NCBI GenBank assembly: GCA_003165335.1
Contig: PLTD01000237.1
Coordinates: 1 to 64,000, forward strand
Reading direction: 5' to 3'
Length of the DNA: 64,000 bases
Source of the DNA: Rhodospirillales bacterium
Lineage (GTDB): Bacteria > Pseudomonadota > Alphaproteobacteria > BOG-932 > Roseiterribacteraceae
The notes beneath the pieces are model-generated. The model did not search any database and was not told the DNA's origin. It saw only the letters and a program-made list of their open reading frames with translations. Shown piece by piece: positions 34,849-44,684 of the stretch (its first letter is position 1; each line of letters starts with the position of its first letter). Both the position numbers and the translations under genes were made by a program.

Positions 34849-36207
34849 TCAGAACGCGAACCAAGCGAATAAATACAGTGTGTTATTGTCCGCCGCGTTG
34901 TGGCCGGCCCCATCGTAATTCGTCGTGCCGCCGTCGAATTCTTGATAGGCAACATACTGAAGACCGAATTTCACGTTCATCCACGGCCAGAAGGCCGGTC
35001 CGCCATGATTGAACGGGATGTAATCCAATTCTGCGATTATGCCCGCACTGTTCGGGCTGCTGTTTGCTGAACCCGCGTTGTACAGGTTTACGTCGCCTGA
35101 ACCATCTACCCGGAAATAACCCAGCGTCGCGCCATAGGTTTGGTCGTAATAATAAGTCGCTTTGGCGTGCAGGCTGCGCAGATGATTGTGGCTGTTTGAG
35201 GAATTGCCCAAAGCCTGACTGGCGGTCAGCGTCTGGTTCTCGGTTATGAAGCTCCCCTGAAACGAGATGCTGTGCGCATCCGCCAGGAATTGATACTGGG
35301 TGTCGATACCCACATCGACTGCGTGGTCCGTACCGAAACCGGTAACGCGGCCAGGATTGAGCGTTGCGGCCAACCCGAAGAATCCGGCTTCCCAGGAACT
35401 GCGGCCCCATTTCGGCTCTACCGCAACCCGCCAATAGGGGGCGAGATCCTTGATTGAACTGCTGCCGGTCGGATCGACGCCAAGGGTCGTCTGAGTGCGC
35501 GGCGAGATGGTCTTGTAGACACCTGCTTCCGCATAGATCAGACGATCCCAAAAGCCGTAGACATTCGACCCGACGACCTCTGCAGCAAGACCGCCTTCGA
35601 TCAAAGTGGACGCCCCGGGACTGGGTGCAAGGCCGGAGCTCTGAAACGGGTAGCCCCAGGCCGGAGTCGAATTCCAAACATCGGTGACACTCGGATTGTT
35701 ATTGAGACTGAGCCCGTAGACCAGTTCGTCTCCGAACGCCGTGGTCGTATTGGCATAGCGAATGTCGGTGTTGTCCCAGCTCAAACGCTTGCCGATGCCG
35801 TCATAGGTCGCCTGAACGAATGCGCCGATGTTCGGGGTGATTCGTCCACCGTAGAACAAGCTCACCGCATCCAGGGCGAAATTGTTGTTGGCTCCAAATC
35901 CGGGTGCCGCCCCGCCGGTCTGGCCTGCCTGGGTATGTGTGTATGAGGGAATAACCATCATCGCGAGCGGCGGCAGGTCTGTCTGTCCACCGGCAAACGT
36001 ATAGCCGTTTAGTTTGAAAAGACGGCCGTAAGGAGTCAGTTCTGGAAAGCCGTTATGGCAAGCCGCGCATTGTTGTCCCGTCTGTCGGGCAAAGCTCGGA
36101 AGAGCTTTCGCATCATGCACACCCAGAACTGTCCAGGAGAGCAAGATGGCAACGATCAATCGAGACATGATTATCGACAAATGAGGCAGTCTGACGTTGA
36201 GCTTCAT
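34849..36207 (-). CDS. Haem-binding outer-membrane beta-barrel-like protein
   Basis: A 452-residue exported protein from ATG 36207 (ribosome site AAGGGAGAG). A signal peptide is followed at about residues 35-60 by one CxxCH site (CAACHNGFPELTPYGRLFKLNGYTF), then about 380 residues of alternating beta strands ending in a terminal aromatic (FAWFAF), the signature of an outer-membrane barrel. A haem at the barrel's N-terminus suggests electron or metal traffic across the outer membrane (inference). It is paired with a dihaem cytochrome and preceded by an FNR-type box. Confidence 0.8.
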   Translation of the reverse strand: MKLNVRLPHLSIIMSRLIVAILLSWTVLGVHDAKALPSFARQTGQQCAACHNGFPELTPYGRLFKLNGYTFAGGQTDLPPLAMMVIPSYTHTQAGQTGGAAPGFGANNNFALDAVSLFYGGRITPNIGAFVQATYDGIGKRLSWDNTDIRYANTTTAFGDELVYGLSLNNNPSVTDVWNSTPAWGYPFQSSGLAPSPGASTLIEGGLAAEVVGSNVYGFWDRLIYAEAGVYKTISPRTQTTLGVDPTGSSSIKDLAPYWRVAVEPKWGRSSWEAGFFGLAATLNPGRVTGFGTDHAVDVGIDTQYQFLADAHSISFQGSFITENQTLTASQALGNSSNSHNHLRSLHAKATYYYDQTYGATLGYFRVDGSGDVNLYNAGSANSSPNSAGIIAELDYIPFNHGGPAFWPWMNVKFGLQYVAYQEFDGGTTNYDGAGHNAADNNTLYLFAWFAF

Positions 36208-36316
36208 GTGCTCTCCCTTAAGGCGTTGCCTTAAACAGCGGACTTTTCGTCCGATCAACCACGGCCCCGATCAGGACTGCGTCGCAGCAATTTGCTGCAG
36301 TGCGTTAAAAATTGCG

Positions 36317-36330
36317 TTGATCAAGATCAA
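36317..36330 (-). promoter_or_regulatory. FNR/FixK-type binding box
   Basis: TTGATCAAGATCAA, an exact match to the TTGAT-N4-ATCAA consensus of FNR/CRP-family oxygen regulators. It lies about 110 bases upstream of the start of the haem-binding barrel gene and fits control of the two cytochrome genes by low oxygen. Confidence 0.8.
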
Positions 36331-36494
36331 TCGCATGACCCATAATCATATACTTTTGTATATTAGGGAAATCATGGAACACGCAGAACTGCCGATCTGA
36401 CTCCCACCGCAGCTAGCCTATACGGCAGCAACCTTCCAAATTCTGCATAGTTCTAATGGGAATTGATCTAAATATCACAGCTTTGAGAGGCCGC

Positions 36495-36532
36495 AATAAG
36501 GGAAGGAGCTGAAGCGGCAACCTTCCCTTATT
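36495..36532 (-). terminator. Hairpin at the 3' end of groEL
   Basis: AATAAGGGAAGG (36495-36506) and CCTTCCCTTATT (36521-36532) form a perfect 12-bp stem with a 14-base loop, 19 bases beyond the groEL stop. The base of the stem gives a short TTATT run on the groEL (minus) strand, so termination there is likely though the T run is weak. Confidence 0.65.
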
Positions 36533-36550
36533 GGACACGTCTTTTTGCTA

Positions 36551-38194
<1,644 letters not shown>

Positions 38195-38257
38195 TCAAAG
38201 CGCCACTCCACCACGTATCGGCAGGAACAACTCGATCAATCCAGGCAGGTACAGGAC

Positions 38258-38280
38258 GAATTCGCCAATAATGCGAATTC
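38258..38280 (-). repeat. Perfect inverted repeat upstream of groEL
   Basis: GAATTCGC (38258-38265), 7 bases, GCGAATTC (38273-38280): a perfect 8-bp inverted repeat about 100 bases before the groEL start. It is not CIRCE. It has no T run on either strand, so an operator is more likely than a terminator. Confidence 0.55.
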
Positions 38281-38288
38281 GGAAATAT

Positions 38289-38399
38289 CTACTTCTTATG
38301 CGGGGGAGTCAGAAACGAAGGTGCTGCAGGAGCAGATGCCTTTTTGTCTTTTTTGGGCTTTTTAACTTCCCGACTGCTTTTTTTCTGACTCTTGGCCAA
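38289..38399 (-). CDS. Very small lysine-rich basic protein
   Basis: A 36-residue reading frame with a TTG start at 38399, not found by ATG-only searches. It encodes a highly basic protein beginning MAKSQKKSSREVKKPKKDKK, then a short Ala/Pro tail ending PPHKK. Small basic proteins with a near-identical N-terminal pattern are conserved in proteobacteria (recalled, not searched). The function is unknown; nucleic-acid or ribosome binding would fit the charge. It lies directly upstream of groEL on the same strand. The ribosome site is weak (GGAAAA). Confidence 0.6.
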   Translation of the reverse strand: MAKSQKKSSREVKKPKKDKKASAPAAPSFLTPPHKK

Positions 38400-38516
38400 G
38401 ATATTTTCCGATCAAAAATTATTTATCAAATCAGGAGGCTTTTAGATGGTGAATAGAGGCCATCATTATAAGGCCCGATTTGGCTCGATTTGACCGTGGG
38501 AGAAGAAAAATGCGCC

Positions 38517-38684
38517 TTATTGGATCGGCGCAGACACTCGCCGCTCTCGCTCTATGTCGATGGCCTCAAGCTGGGAGGCACAAGCCAAGCGTTGCTCGGG
38601 CTTTGCCAGCCGATTGAGTGCTACAATCCGATCGCGCAACCGATCCAGTTCGTCATCAGACAGCAAGGTAAGACCGGCGCTCAT
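38517..38684 (-). CDS. Small hypothetical protein, charged helix
   Basis: A 55-residue frame starting ATG 38684, 67 bases downstream of the VWA gene stop on the same strand. It encodes a predicted single amphipathic helix with alternating charges (DDELDRLRDRIVALNRL). The ribosome site is poor. I do not recognise the family. It is called because of the strand agreement and the regular helical pattern, not because of homology. Confidence 0.4.
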   Translation of the reverse strand: MSAGLTLLSDDELDRLRDRIVALNRLAKPEQRLACASQLEAIDIERERRVSAPIQ

Positions 38685-38751
38685 TCAAGTTAGTTCTTCG
38701 GTTCGGCCAATAGTTAACTGCCCCGACTATAGGCGCCTATGCCCTGTTAAC

Positions 38752-39945
38752 CTAACGGCTCAAATATTTCATCGCCGCTTCCAGCCCGCCGATGGTCAGT
38801 GGGTGCATGCGGTCGGCGATGATGCGGCGGATGATGCCGGTGGATTGAGTATAGGACCAGGACCGTTCCGGCGTCGGGTTTAGCCAAACCACGCGCTCGA
38901 ATGTCTCGGTGAGACGGGTCAGCCAAGCTTCCCCGGACTCCGCATTCCAATGCTCCACGCTGCCGCCCGGCTGGATGATTTCGTAGGGGCTCATCGAGGC
39001 GTCGCCGACGATTACGACGCGATAGTCAGCGCCGTAAGTACGCAGCAACTCGTCGGTTCCAACCCGGTTGGTGTCGCGACGACGGTTGTCTTTCCACACG
39101 GATTCGTAAAGGCAGTTGTGAAAATAGAATTGCTCAAGATGCTTGAACTCGGATTTCGCAGCCGAAAACAGTTCCGCGCAAATCCGTACGTAATCGTCCA
39201 TCGATCCGCCGATATCGAGCAGCAGCAGTACTTTCACCGCATTGTGACGCTCGGCCTGGAGTTTCAGATCGAGCCAGCCGCCGTTATGCGCAGTCGATCG
39301 AACAGTCCCGGGCAGATCCAACTCGTCCTGCGCGCCGGTACGGGCAAATTTACGCAGGCGGCGCAGCACGACCTTGATGTTGCGGGTGCCGAGTTCGACG
39401 TCGTCGTCCAGGTTTCGGAACTCGCGCTTGTCCCAAACCTTCACCGCGCGACGGTTTCGGCTTTCAGCCTGCCCGATCCGTATTCCCTCGGGGTTGAAGC
39501 CGTAAGCGCCAAAGGGTGAGGTTCCTGCTGTGCCGATCCATTTCGATCCACCCTGATGCCGCCCTTGTTGCTCTTCGAGGCGCTTCTTCAGCGTCTCCAT
39601 AATCTTGTCCCAGCCTCCAAGTGCCTCGATTTGCGCCTTTTCCTCGTCCGATAAAAGTTTCTCGGCCATCTTGCGCAGCCACTCTTCCGGCAGCGCTCGG
39701 GCCTCCACTTCCTCTGGCGTCTCGCCTTCTACGGGCAATGCGCCCCGGAAGACTTCGCCGAACACTCGGTCGAAACGATCCAGGTAGCGCTCGTCCTTCA
39801 CCAAGGCCGCCCGGGCGATATAATAGAAATCATCGACGCTCCACCCAGCCACTCGGGCATCGAGGGCTTCCATCAGCATCAGATATTCCTTGAGGCTGAC
39901 CGGAACTTTGGCGGTGCGCAGGCCGAAAAACAGGCTTGGAAACAT
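38752..39945 (-). CDS. VWA-domain protein, CoxE-like
   Basis: A 397-residue protein with a C-terminal von Willebrand A domain. The MIDAS metal site reads LLLDIGGSMDD, the variant form (DIGGS rather than DxSxS) found in CoxE-type proteins. The N-terminal half is helical and charged. CoxE-like proteins usually act with a MoxR-type AAA ATPase to insert metals or assemble complexes. No MoxR gene is in the window. It lies 3 bases downstream of the epimerase stop, so they may be one transcript. Confidence 0.85.
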   Translation of the reverse strand: MFPSLFFGLRTAKVPVSLKEYLMLMEALDARVAGWSVDDFYYIARAALVKDERYLDRFDRVFGEVFRGALPVEGETPEEVEARALPEEWLRKMAEKLLSDEEKAQIEALGGWDKIMETLKKRLEEQQGRHQGGSKWIGTAGTSPFGAYGFNPEGIRIGQAESRNRRAVKVWDKREFRNLDDDVELGTRNIKVVLRRLRKFARTGAQDELDLPGTVRSTAHNGGWLDLKLQAERHNAVKVLLLLDIGGSMDDYVRICAELFSAAKSEFKHLEQFYFHNCLYESVWKDNRRRDTNRVGTDELLRTYGADYRVVIVGDASMSPYEIIQPGGSVEHWNAESGEAWLTRLTETFERVVWLNPTPERSWSYTQSTGIIRRIIADRMHPLTIGGLEAAMKYLSR

Positions 39946-39948
39946 GGT

Positions 39949-40887
39949 CTAGAGCGATCCTTTCGCCTGCTTATACCATGCGGCGACCTCTTTGAACGCG
40001 TCCTGCTGGGTTACGGGCGGCGTCCAGCCGGTGGCCGCGCGGAACGACTGACCGTTAATCGCCAAAGAACCCAGTAGACTGTCGGCGGTCTCCCTTCGGC
40101 CGACCATCGCGGCAGCTGCCCTCATCAGGGCCGGCGACAATGAAACAAGTCGCGCGGGTTTTCCCAACGCCAGTCCCAACTCGCGGATCAGCGCAGGGGT
40201 GGAAATCGGTGGACCTTCGGTTACGTAGAAAGTCTTCTCCGCCGCACCGGTCGCGGTAAGTGCAATTGCGATTGCGCTCACTAGATTGTCGCGCGCGATC
40301 AGGCTGCGCCGATTTCGCACTGCACCGAACGGCAACGGCACACCCAAATCGACAAGCCTCAACAAGGCGCGAAAATTCGCCTTCACGCCCGGCCCGTAGA
40401 CCAAGGGCGGCCTCAAAACTACCGGCTCCATTCGGTTGGCAGTGTCCCAAAGGGCCTGTTCGCCCTCCAACTTAGATATGCCATAGGGCGTGCGGGGGTT
40501 GACCGGGTCGCTTTCCAGCAACGCATGCTCGTCCGTTGTATCCGCCGCCGCCTTAACCGAACTCAGCAGAACGAATCGCCTAACGCCCGCCGCGTCAGCC
40601 TGCTGCACCAAACGTCTGGTGCCGTCGACATTGACCTTACGGAACTGTGTAAGCGCGTCCCGCTCCCGAGCTGTGACATGAGCGCGCCCGGCAAGATGAA
40701 CGACGCTGTCGATCCCGTCCAACGCCTGCACCCAATCGGTTTGCGGCCCGATCTCGCCGACCGCGATCATGTTCTGTGCTGGATCGCCGCCCTCACGCAC
40801 GGCCAGACGAACCTGGCGGCCCAAGGACCGCAGATGTGCGACCAGCCCGCGGCCGACAAAGCCCGTGGCGCCTGTAACAAGGATCAT
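39949..40887 (-). CDS. NAD-dependent sugar epimerase/dehydratase
   Basis: An extended short-chain dehydrogenase with the Rossmann motif GATGFVGRGL and catalytic Y-x3-K (YGISK). The proper start is ATG 40887; the frame opens at 40917 in the VOC gene. The 312-residue protein is most like UDP-glucose/UDP-GalNAc 4-epimerase-type or WbpV-like proteins found next to WecA-like transferases, such as the one encoded at 41406-42422. The exact sugar is unassigned. Confidence 0.88.
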   Translation of the reverse strand: MILVTGATGFVGRGLVAHLRSLGRQVRLAVREGGDPAQNMIAVGEIGPQTDWVQALDGIDSVVHLAGRAHVTARERDALTQFRKVNVDGTRRLVQQADAAGVRRFVLLSSVKAAADTTDEHALLESDPVNPRTPYGISKLEGEQALWDTANRMEPVVLRPPLVYGPGVKANFRALLRLVDLGVPLPFGAVRNRRSLIARDNLVSAIAIALTATGAAEKTFYVTEGPPISTPALIRELGLALGKPARLVSLSPALMRAAAAMVGRRETADSLLGSLAINGQSFRAATGWTPPVTQQDAFKEVAAWYKQAKGSL

Positions 40888-40900
40888 ATGATCCCAGGTA

Positions 40901-41362
40901 TCATTGCGATGGACCAACCTGCAGCATCTCGACCGTATTCCCGTCAGGGTCGTGCGCGGTCACGACGACGGTCTGGTACTGCTTGATTTCGATGGGTGCT
41001 TCGACGCCCTTCTCACCCGCATCTGTCATCGCCTTCGCGATTTTTTTGGCATCTGGAACCTTGAGCATAATCCAGCCGCCGCCGGGGGCCAGTTTAATCA
41101 CCTTGCCGCTGGGATCGTTGACCAATATGATATTCGACCCCTGCCCGGGCGTCGGCCAATCTATCCCCTGCTCGGCCGCATTGTATTTAGCGCCCTGCTT
41201 CATCCCGAAATATTTGACGTAGAAATCGGTCGATCGTTGGAAATCGGTCACACCGATCTTGACCGACATAAGGGTAATCGGCGCTGCCGGTGCGTCCGCG
41301 GCTCCGGCAGATGCCATCGACCCCATCAGCGCTACCATGGTTGATGCCATCAATCTGATCAT
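40901..41362 (-). CDS. Exported VOC (glyoxalase-like) protein
   Basis: A 153-residue vicinal-oxygen-chelate protein with a signal peptide (residues 1-21, ending SAGAADA). The domain starts with MSVKIGVTDFQRSTDFYVKYFGMK and ends with HDPDGNTVEMLQVG, the standard VOC start and finish carrying metal-site residues. Most VOC proteins are cytoplasmic, so the signal peptide is unusual. Function is unknown. It sits between two polysaccharide genes and overlaps the frame of the epimerase by a few codons. Confidence 0.8.
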   Translation of the reverse strand: MIRLMASTMVALMGSMASAGAADAPAAPITLMSVKIGVTDFQRSTDFYVKYFGMKQGAKYNAAEQGIDWPTPGQGSNIILVNDPSGKVIKLAPGGGWIMLKVPDAKKIAKAMTDAGEKGVEAPIEIKQYQTVVVTAHDPDGNTVEMLQVGPSQ

Positions 41363-41405
41363 TTCATTTCCTCCCCGTTAGCTGTCCATTTACCCCCGCG
41401 GACGA

Positions 41406-42422
41406 TTACACCAAATCCGCAACCGGTGGCCGTGCCATCCATCTCAACAACAGTACCACAAGACCGATCGCCGGCAGGAGCATCCACCATCCCCATATTT
41501 CGGCGAGCCAGGCAAATATCGCGAGCGCCAACTGCACCAAAACTGCCGTCTTGGCGGTATGCCCGTGACTTCGTCCCGATTGTATCGAGCGTTGATAATA
41601 GTGCTCGCGGTGAGCCTGCCAGACGCGCTCACCGCGCCTCGCTCGCTTTAGCAACGTGATCGTCGCGTCAGCCAGATAGTAGAGCGGGATGATAAGTGCG
41701 GGTATTTGACCACCGTCCATCGCCAGACGGATCAGCCCATAGCCCAGCAGATAGCCGATCGGCACACTGCCGATATCTCCGAGGAAAATTTTCGCTGGGT
41801 GCCAATTCCAAAACAGAAATCCCACCGCCACAGCAATAATCATCGCACCGCGAAATGCCTCGAGTTGACTTGGGCCATGTCGCAGCGACACCAGCATGAG
41901 CCCAAACCCCATCGCCGCCGCGCTCCCGCCCGCAAGCCCGTCGATTCCATCCATGAAGTTGAAAAGATTGACAAACCACAGCCAGATTACGGTGGCCACA
42001 AGTCGATCCAACGGCAAAGGCAAAATGCCACCGGAAATCGACAGATCATGCGGCAGAAATGCCATTACCGCCCCGACGGCAATAATTTGAGCGATAATAC
42101 GGGGGCCGGGACCCAACCCCTTACGGTCGTCGATCCATGAAATAGCCATAAGCGTGACGACGCCCCCGATCAGGAGAATCTCAAGCGGATCGTGCAGCCG
42201 CCCGGTGCGCCAAGTCGCCCATCCCCAGAACGGGAGCAAGGCGAGCATCACGCCCCAACCGCCGCCTCGCGGGGTCGGTATTGTGTGGCTGCTGCGTTCG
42301 TTCGGAAGATCCATGATCGAACGACGGCGCAAAATGCTGTGCGTGATCCCGGTTAGGGCTGCGCTCAGCAGCATAGCCGGCAGAAAAATCAACGCTGTGT
42401 GGGACAAGAAATAATTGATCAC
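41406..42422 (-). CDS. WecA/MraY-like undecaprenyl-phosphate sugar-1-phosphate transferase
   Basis: A 338-residue integral membrane enzyme with about ten hydrophobic segments. It carries the metal-binding motif in DDRKGLGPGPR and the NFMDGIDGLAGG loop of the polyprenyl-phosphate N-acetylhexosamine-1-phosphate transferase family. It would start a surface polysaccharide on the lipid carrier. It overlaps the upstream glycosyltransferase gene by 4 bases. Confidence 0.92.
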   Translation of the reverse strand: MINYFLSHTALIFLPAMLLSAALTGITHSILRRRSIMDLPNERSSHTIPTPRGGGWGVMLALLPFWGWATWRTGRLHDPLEILLIGGVVTLMAISWIDDRKGLGPGPRIIAQIIAVGAVMAFLPHDLSISGGILPLPLDRLVATVIWLWFVNLFNFMDGIDGLAGGSAAAMGFGLMLVSLRHGPSQLEAFRGAMIIAVAVGFLFWNWHPAKIFLGDIGSVPIGYLLGYGLIRLAMDGGQIPALIIPLYYLADATITLLKRARRGERVWQAHREHYYQRSIQSGRSHGHTAKTAVLVQLALAIFAWLAEIWGWWMLLPAIGLVVLLLRWMARPPVADLV

Positions 42423-43621
42423 AGGGTTCGGTTCGGTTTGACCATCAATAATTCGCGGTAGACCGCTACCGTCTCGCGGCCCACAGTGACCGCGTCAAGC
42501 CCGTCGGTGACCCTTTTCCTGGCGGCTCGTCCGCAACGAAGGCGAAATTCACCGTCAATGACCATACGCTCCAACGCATTGGCCAAGCGTTCGGGATCGC
42601 CTGGCGGCACCAGCAACCCGGTATCGTTCGCAACGACGATCTCTCTGCATCCAGGGACATCGGTTGCAACCAATGGACGTCCGCATGCAGCGGCCTCCAT
42701 CAGTGTCATCGGTATTCCCTCGCCGCCGAGACTCGCCAATACGGCGACATGCGCACGGCCCCAGACCTGCCGAATGTCGGTAACATGTCCTAACCAATGT
42801 ATTCCGGGTTCGTCTCCCCAAGCCTTCAGTTCCGCCTCGGTGATCGCAGCGGGATTCTCCGGGTCGGATGCGCCGGCCAATAGCAACTGCGCGCTTGATC
42901 CCCGGGACCGCAAGATCCGGAAGGCAGCAACGACATCGGCGACGCCTTTAATCCGGAGCATGCGGGTGGCACAGGCAATAACGACCGGATCGTCTGTAGG
43001 TTCAGGCAATATCTCGTAATGGCCGACATCGACGCCTGAGCCTTTGATCAGCACTATCCGATGTTCCGGCACAACGCGCATGTTCCGCAAGGTTGTCGCA
43101 TCGTCGGGGTTTTCGACCAAAAAACGGACATTCGAGCGCGATGCGATATTTCGCAGCACCGGTATCAATAGCGTACGCAGAATCCTTGCCTTGACCGTTT
43201 CGGCAGCGAACAGAAATCCCAGGCCGGTCAAAGCGTTGACGATACGGGTAACACCTGAAATTCGCGCGGCAATCGAGCCGACGAGAATTGGTTTTTGGGA
43301 AACGTGATGAACGATCGAGGGACGTTCGCGCCGGTATAAGCGCGCAATCTCCAGAATGGAGGCGACACCAGCGATCGGATTGATGCTTCCTCGTCGCCAG
43401 CTGAGTGGATAAAGGGCAAACCCCTCCCCCCTGATCAGTTCGGCGTGAGCGTTCACGCGCGTTGCAACCGACACCTGAAATCCGGCCGCGCGCGCCGCCC
43501 GAGCCTGAGGCAATCGGTGCGCCCAGAAGTACCAATCCTCGGTAACCAGGAACATCAGCTTTGGAGTCCGCCCCGAAGGCGCCGACAGCGCTTGTTCCGA
43601 CGTCGGGCTAGCCAATGCCAT
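42419..43621 (-). CDS. GT4-type glycosyltransferase
   Basis: A 400-residue GT-B glycosyltransferase. The N-terminal half has LMFLVTEDWYFWAHRLPQARAARAAGFQV. The C-terminal half has the E-x7-E-type region (SLGGEGIPMTLMEAAACGRPLVATDVPGCRE) that binds the sugar nucleotide, typical of GT family 4. It probably adds a sugar to the lipid-linked oligosaccharide. It is the middle gene of epimerase-GT-transferase, and its start overlaps the epimerase stop. Confidence 0.92.
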   Translation of the reverse strand: MALASPTSEQALSAPSGRTPKLMFLVTEDWYFWAHRLPQARAARAAGFQVSVATRVNAHAELIRGEGFALYPLSWRRGSINPIAGVASILEIARLYRRERPSIVHHVSQKPILVGSIAARISGVTRIVNALTGLGFLFAAETVKARILRTLLIPVLRNIASRSNVRFLVENPDDATTLRNMRVVPEHRIVLIKGSGVDVGHYEILPEPTDDPVVIACATRMLRIKGVADVVAAFRILRSRGSSAQLLLAGASDPENPAAITEAELKAWGDEPGIHWLGHVTDIRQVWGRAHVAVLASLGGEGIPMTLMEAAACGRPLVATDVPGCREIVVANDTGLLVPPGDPERLANALERMVIDGEFRLRCGRAARKRVTDGLDAVTVGRETVAVYRELLMVKPNRTL

Positions 43622-44582
43622 GATACGCTTTGTACCACTTCACGAAGCGTGGAATTCCTTCGTCGATGCCGATCTTAGGCTCAAATCCGAGATCCCGGCG
43701 GCTGTCTTCTATATCGGCGGCGGTTGCCTTCACATCCCCCGGTTGCATCGGCTTGAAGTGCAGCATCGCCTTACAACCGAGAGCCTGTTCGATAACCTTG
43801 ATAAAGCGCAGCACCGGTTCGGGCTTATTATTGCCCAAGTTATAGAGACGATGCCGGTGTGTCGGATCAGCCGGCTGGTCCAGGGCGGCGAGAATTCCCT
43901 GTACGGCGTCGTCAATATAGGTGAAATCCCGTTCGAGTTTTCCCTCGTTGAAAACCGGAATTGCCTCACCGGCTAGGATCGCAGCGGTAAAGCTGTAATA
44001 GGCCATATCGGGCCTGCCCCAGGGTCCATAAAGTGTGAAGAAACGAAGTCCGGTTGAGGGCAGGCAGTACATTGCGGCATAGCTTTCGGCCAGTAACTCT
44101 CCTCCGCGTTTGGTCGCTGCATAAAGCGAGACCGGATGATCCACTCGGTCGGCGACGGAAAAGGGAAATTTGTCATTGCCGCCATAGACCGACGATGAAC
44201 TGGCATAGACCAGAGGCGGTATCGGATTGAGACCGCGCACGGTCTCAAAGATTGCCACCTGACCTAGAACATTCGCGTGGATATAGGCGTATGGATTTAT
44301 GAGAGAGTAGCGCACACCCGCCTGGGCGGCGAGGTGGATGACGCCGGTTACTTGGCCGGACGAAGCAAAAATTGCCGACAGCCGATCCGGGTCGGCGATA
44401 TCGGCACGATGGAAGGTGAATCCTTTCGCTTCGGCCAAGCGGGCCAGGCGCGCCTCTTTCAGCCTTACGTCATAATAATCATTCACATTGTCGATCCCGA
44501 CGACGTGCTCGCCGCGCGCCAAAAGCGCACTGGCAACATGGAAGCCGACAAATCCGGCAGCGCCGGTTACAACGACTGTCAT
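43608..44582 (-). CDS. UDP-glucuronate 4-epimerase-like protein
   Basis: An extended SDR epimerase with GAAGFVGFHVA at the N-terminus, IDNVNDYYDVRLKEARL (the pattern of glucuronate 4-epimerases) and catalytic YAATK. ATG 44582 gives 324 residues; the frame opens at 44645. It would supply UDP-galacturonate for the polysaccharide made by the two genes that follow it on this strand. Confidence 0.9.
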   Translation of the reverse strand: MTVVVTGAAGFVGFHVASALLARGEHVVGIDNVNDYYDVRLKEARLARLAEAKGFTFHRADIADPDRLSAIFASSGQVTGVIHLAAQAGVRYSLINPYAYIHANVLGQVAIFETVRGLNPIPPLVYASSSSVYGGNDKFPFSVADRVDHPVSLYAATKRGGELLAESYAAMYCLPSTGLRFFTLYGPWGRPDMAYYSFTAAILAGEAIPVFNEGKLERDFTYIDDAVQGILAALDQPADPTHRHRLYNLGNNKPEPVLRFIKVIEQALGCKAMLHFKPMQPGDVKATAADIEDSRRDLGFEPKIGIDEGIPRFVKWYKAYHGIG

Positions 44583-44684
44583 TAAAGGCACCCCCGGACG
44601 CACGAGCCGTCCGGGTCTATTAGGTGCTGAGACCGGCCCCGGCAAGGTCGCGCATGGCCGACCCTAAAAACAGCCGACCAGCGA

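Larger units (their letters stand above)
36208..36550. other. Intergenic region between the cytochrome pair and groEL
   Basis: 343 bases containing the FNR-type box (36317-36330) and the hairpin at the 3' end of groEL (36495-36532). No coding frame is convincing. Confidence 0.5.

Noticed and set aside
38271-38456. Plus-strand 61-codon frame upstream of groEL
   Set aside because: It is the complement of the small lysine-rich gene; cysteine/phenylalanine-rich and without a ribosome site.
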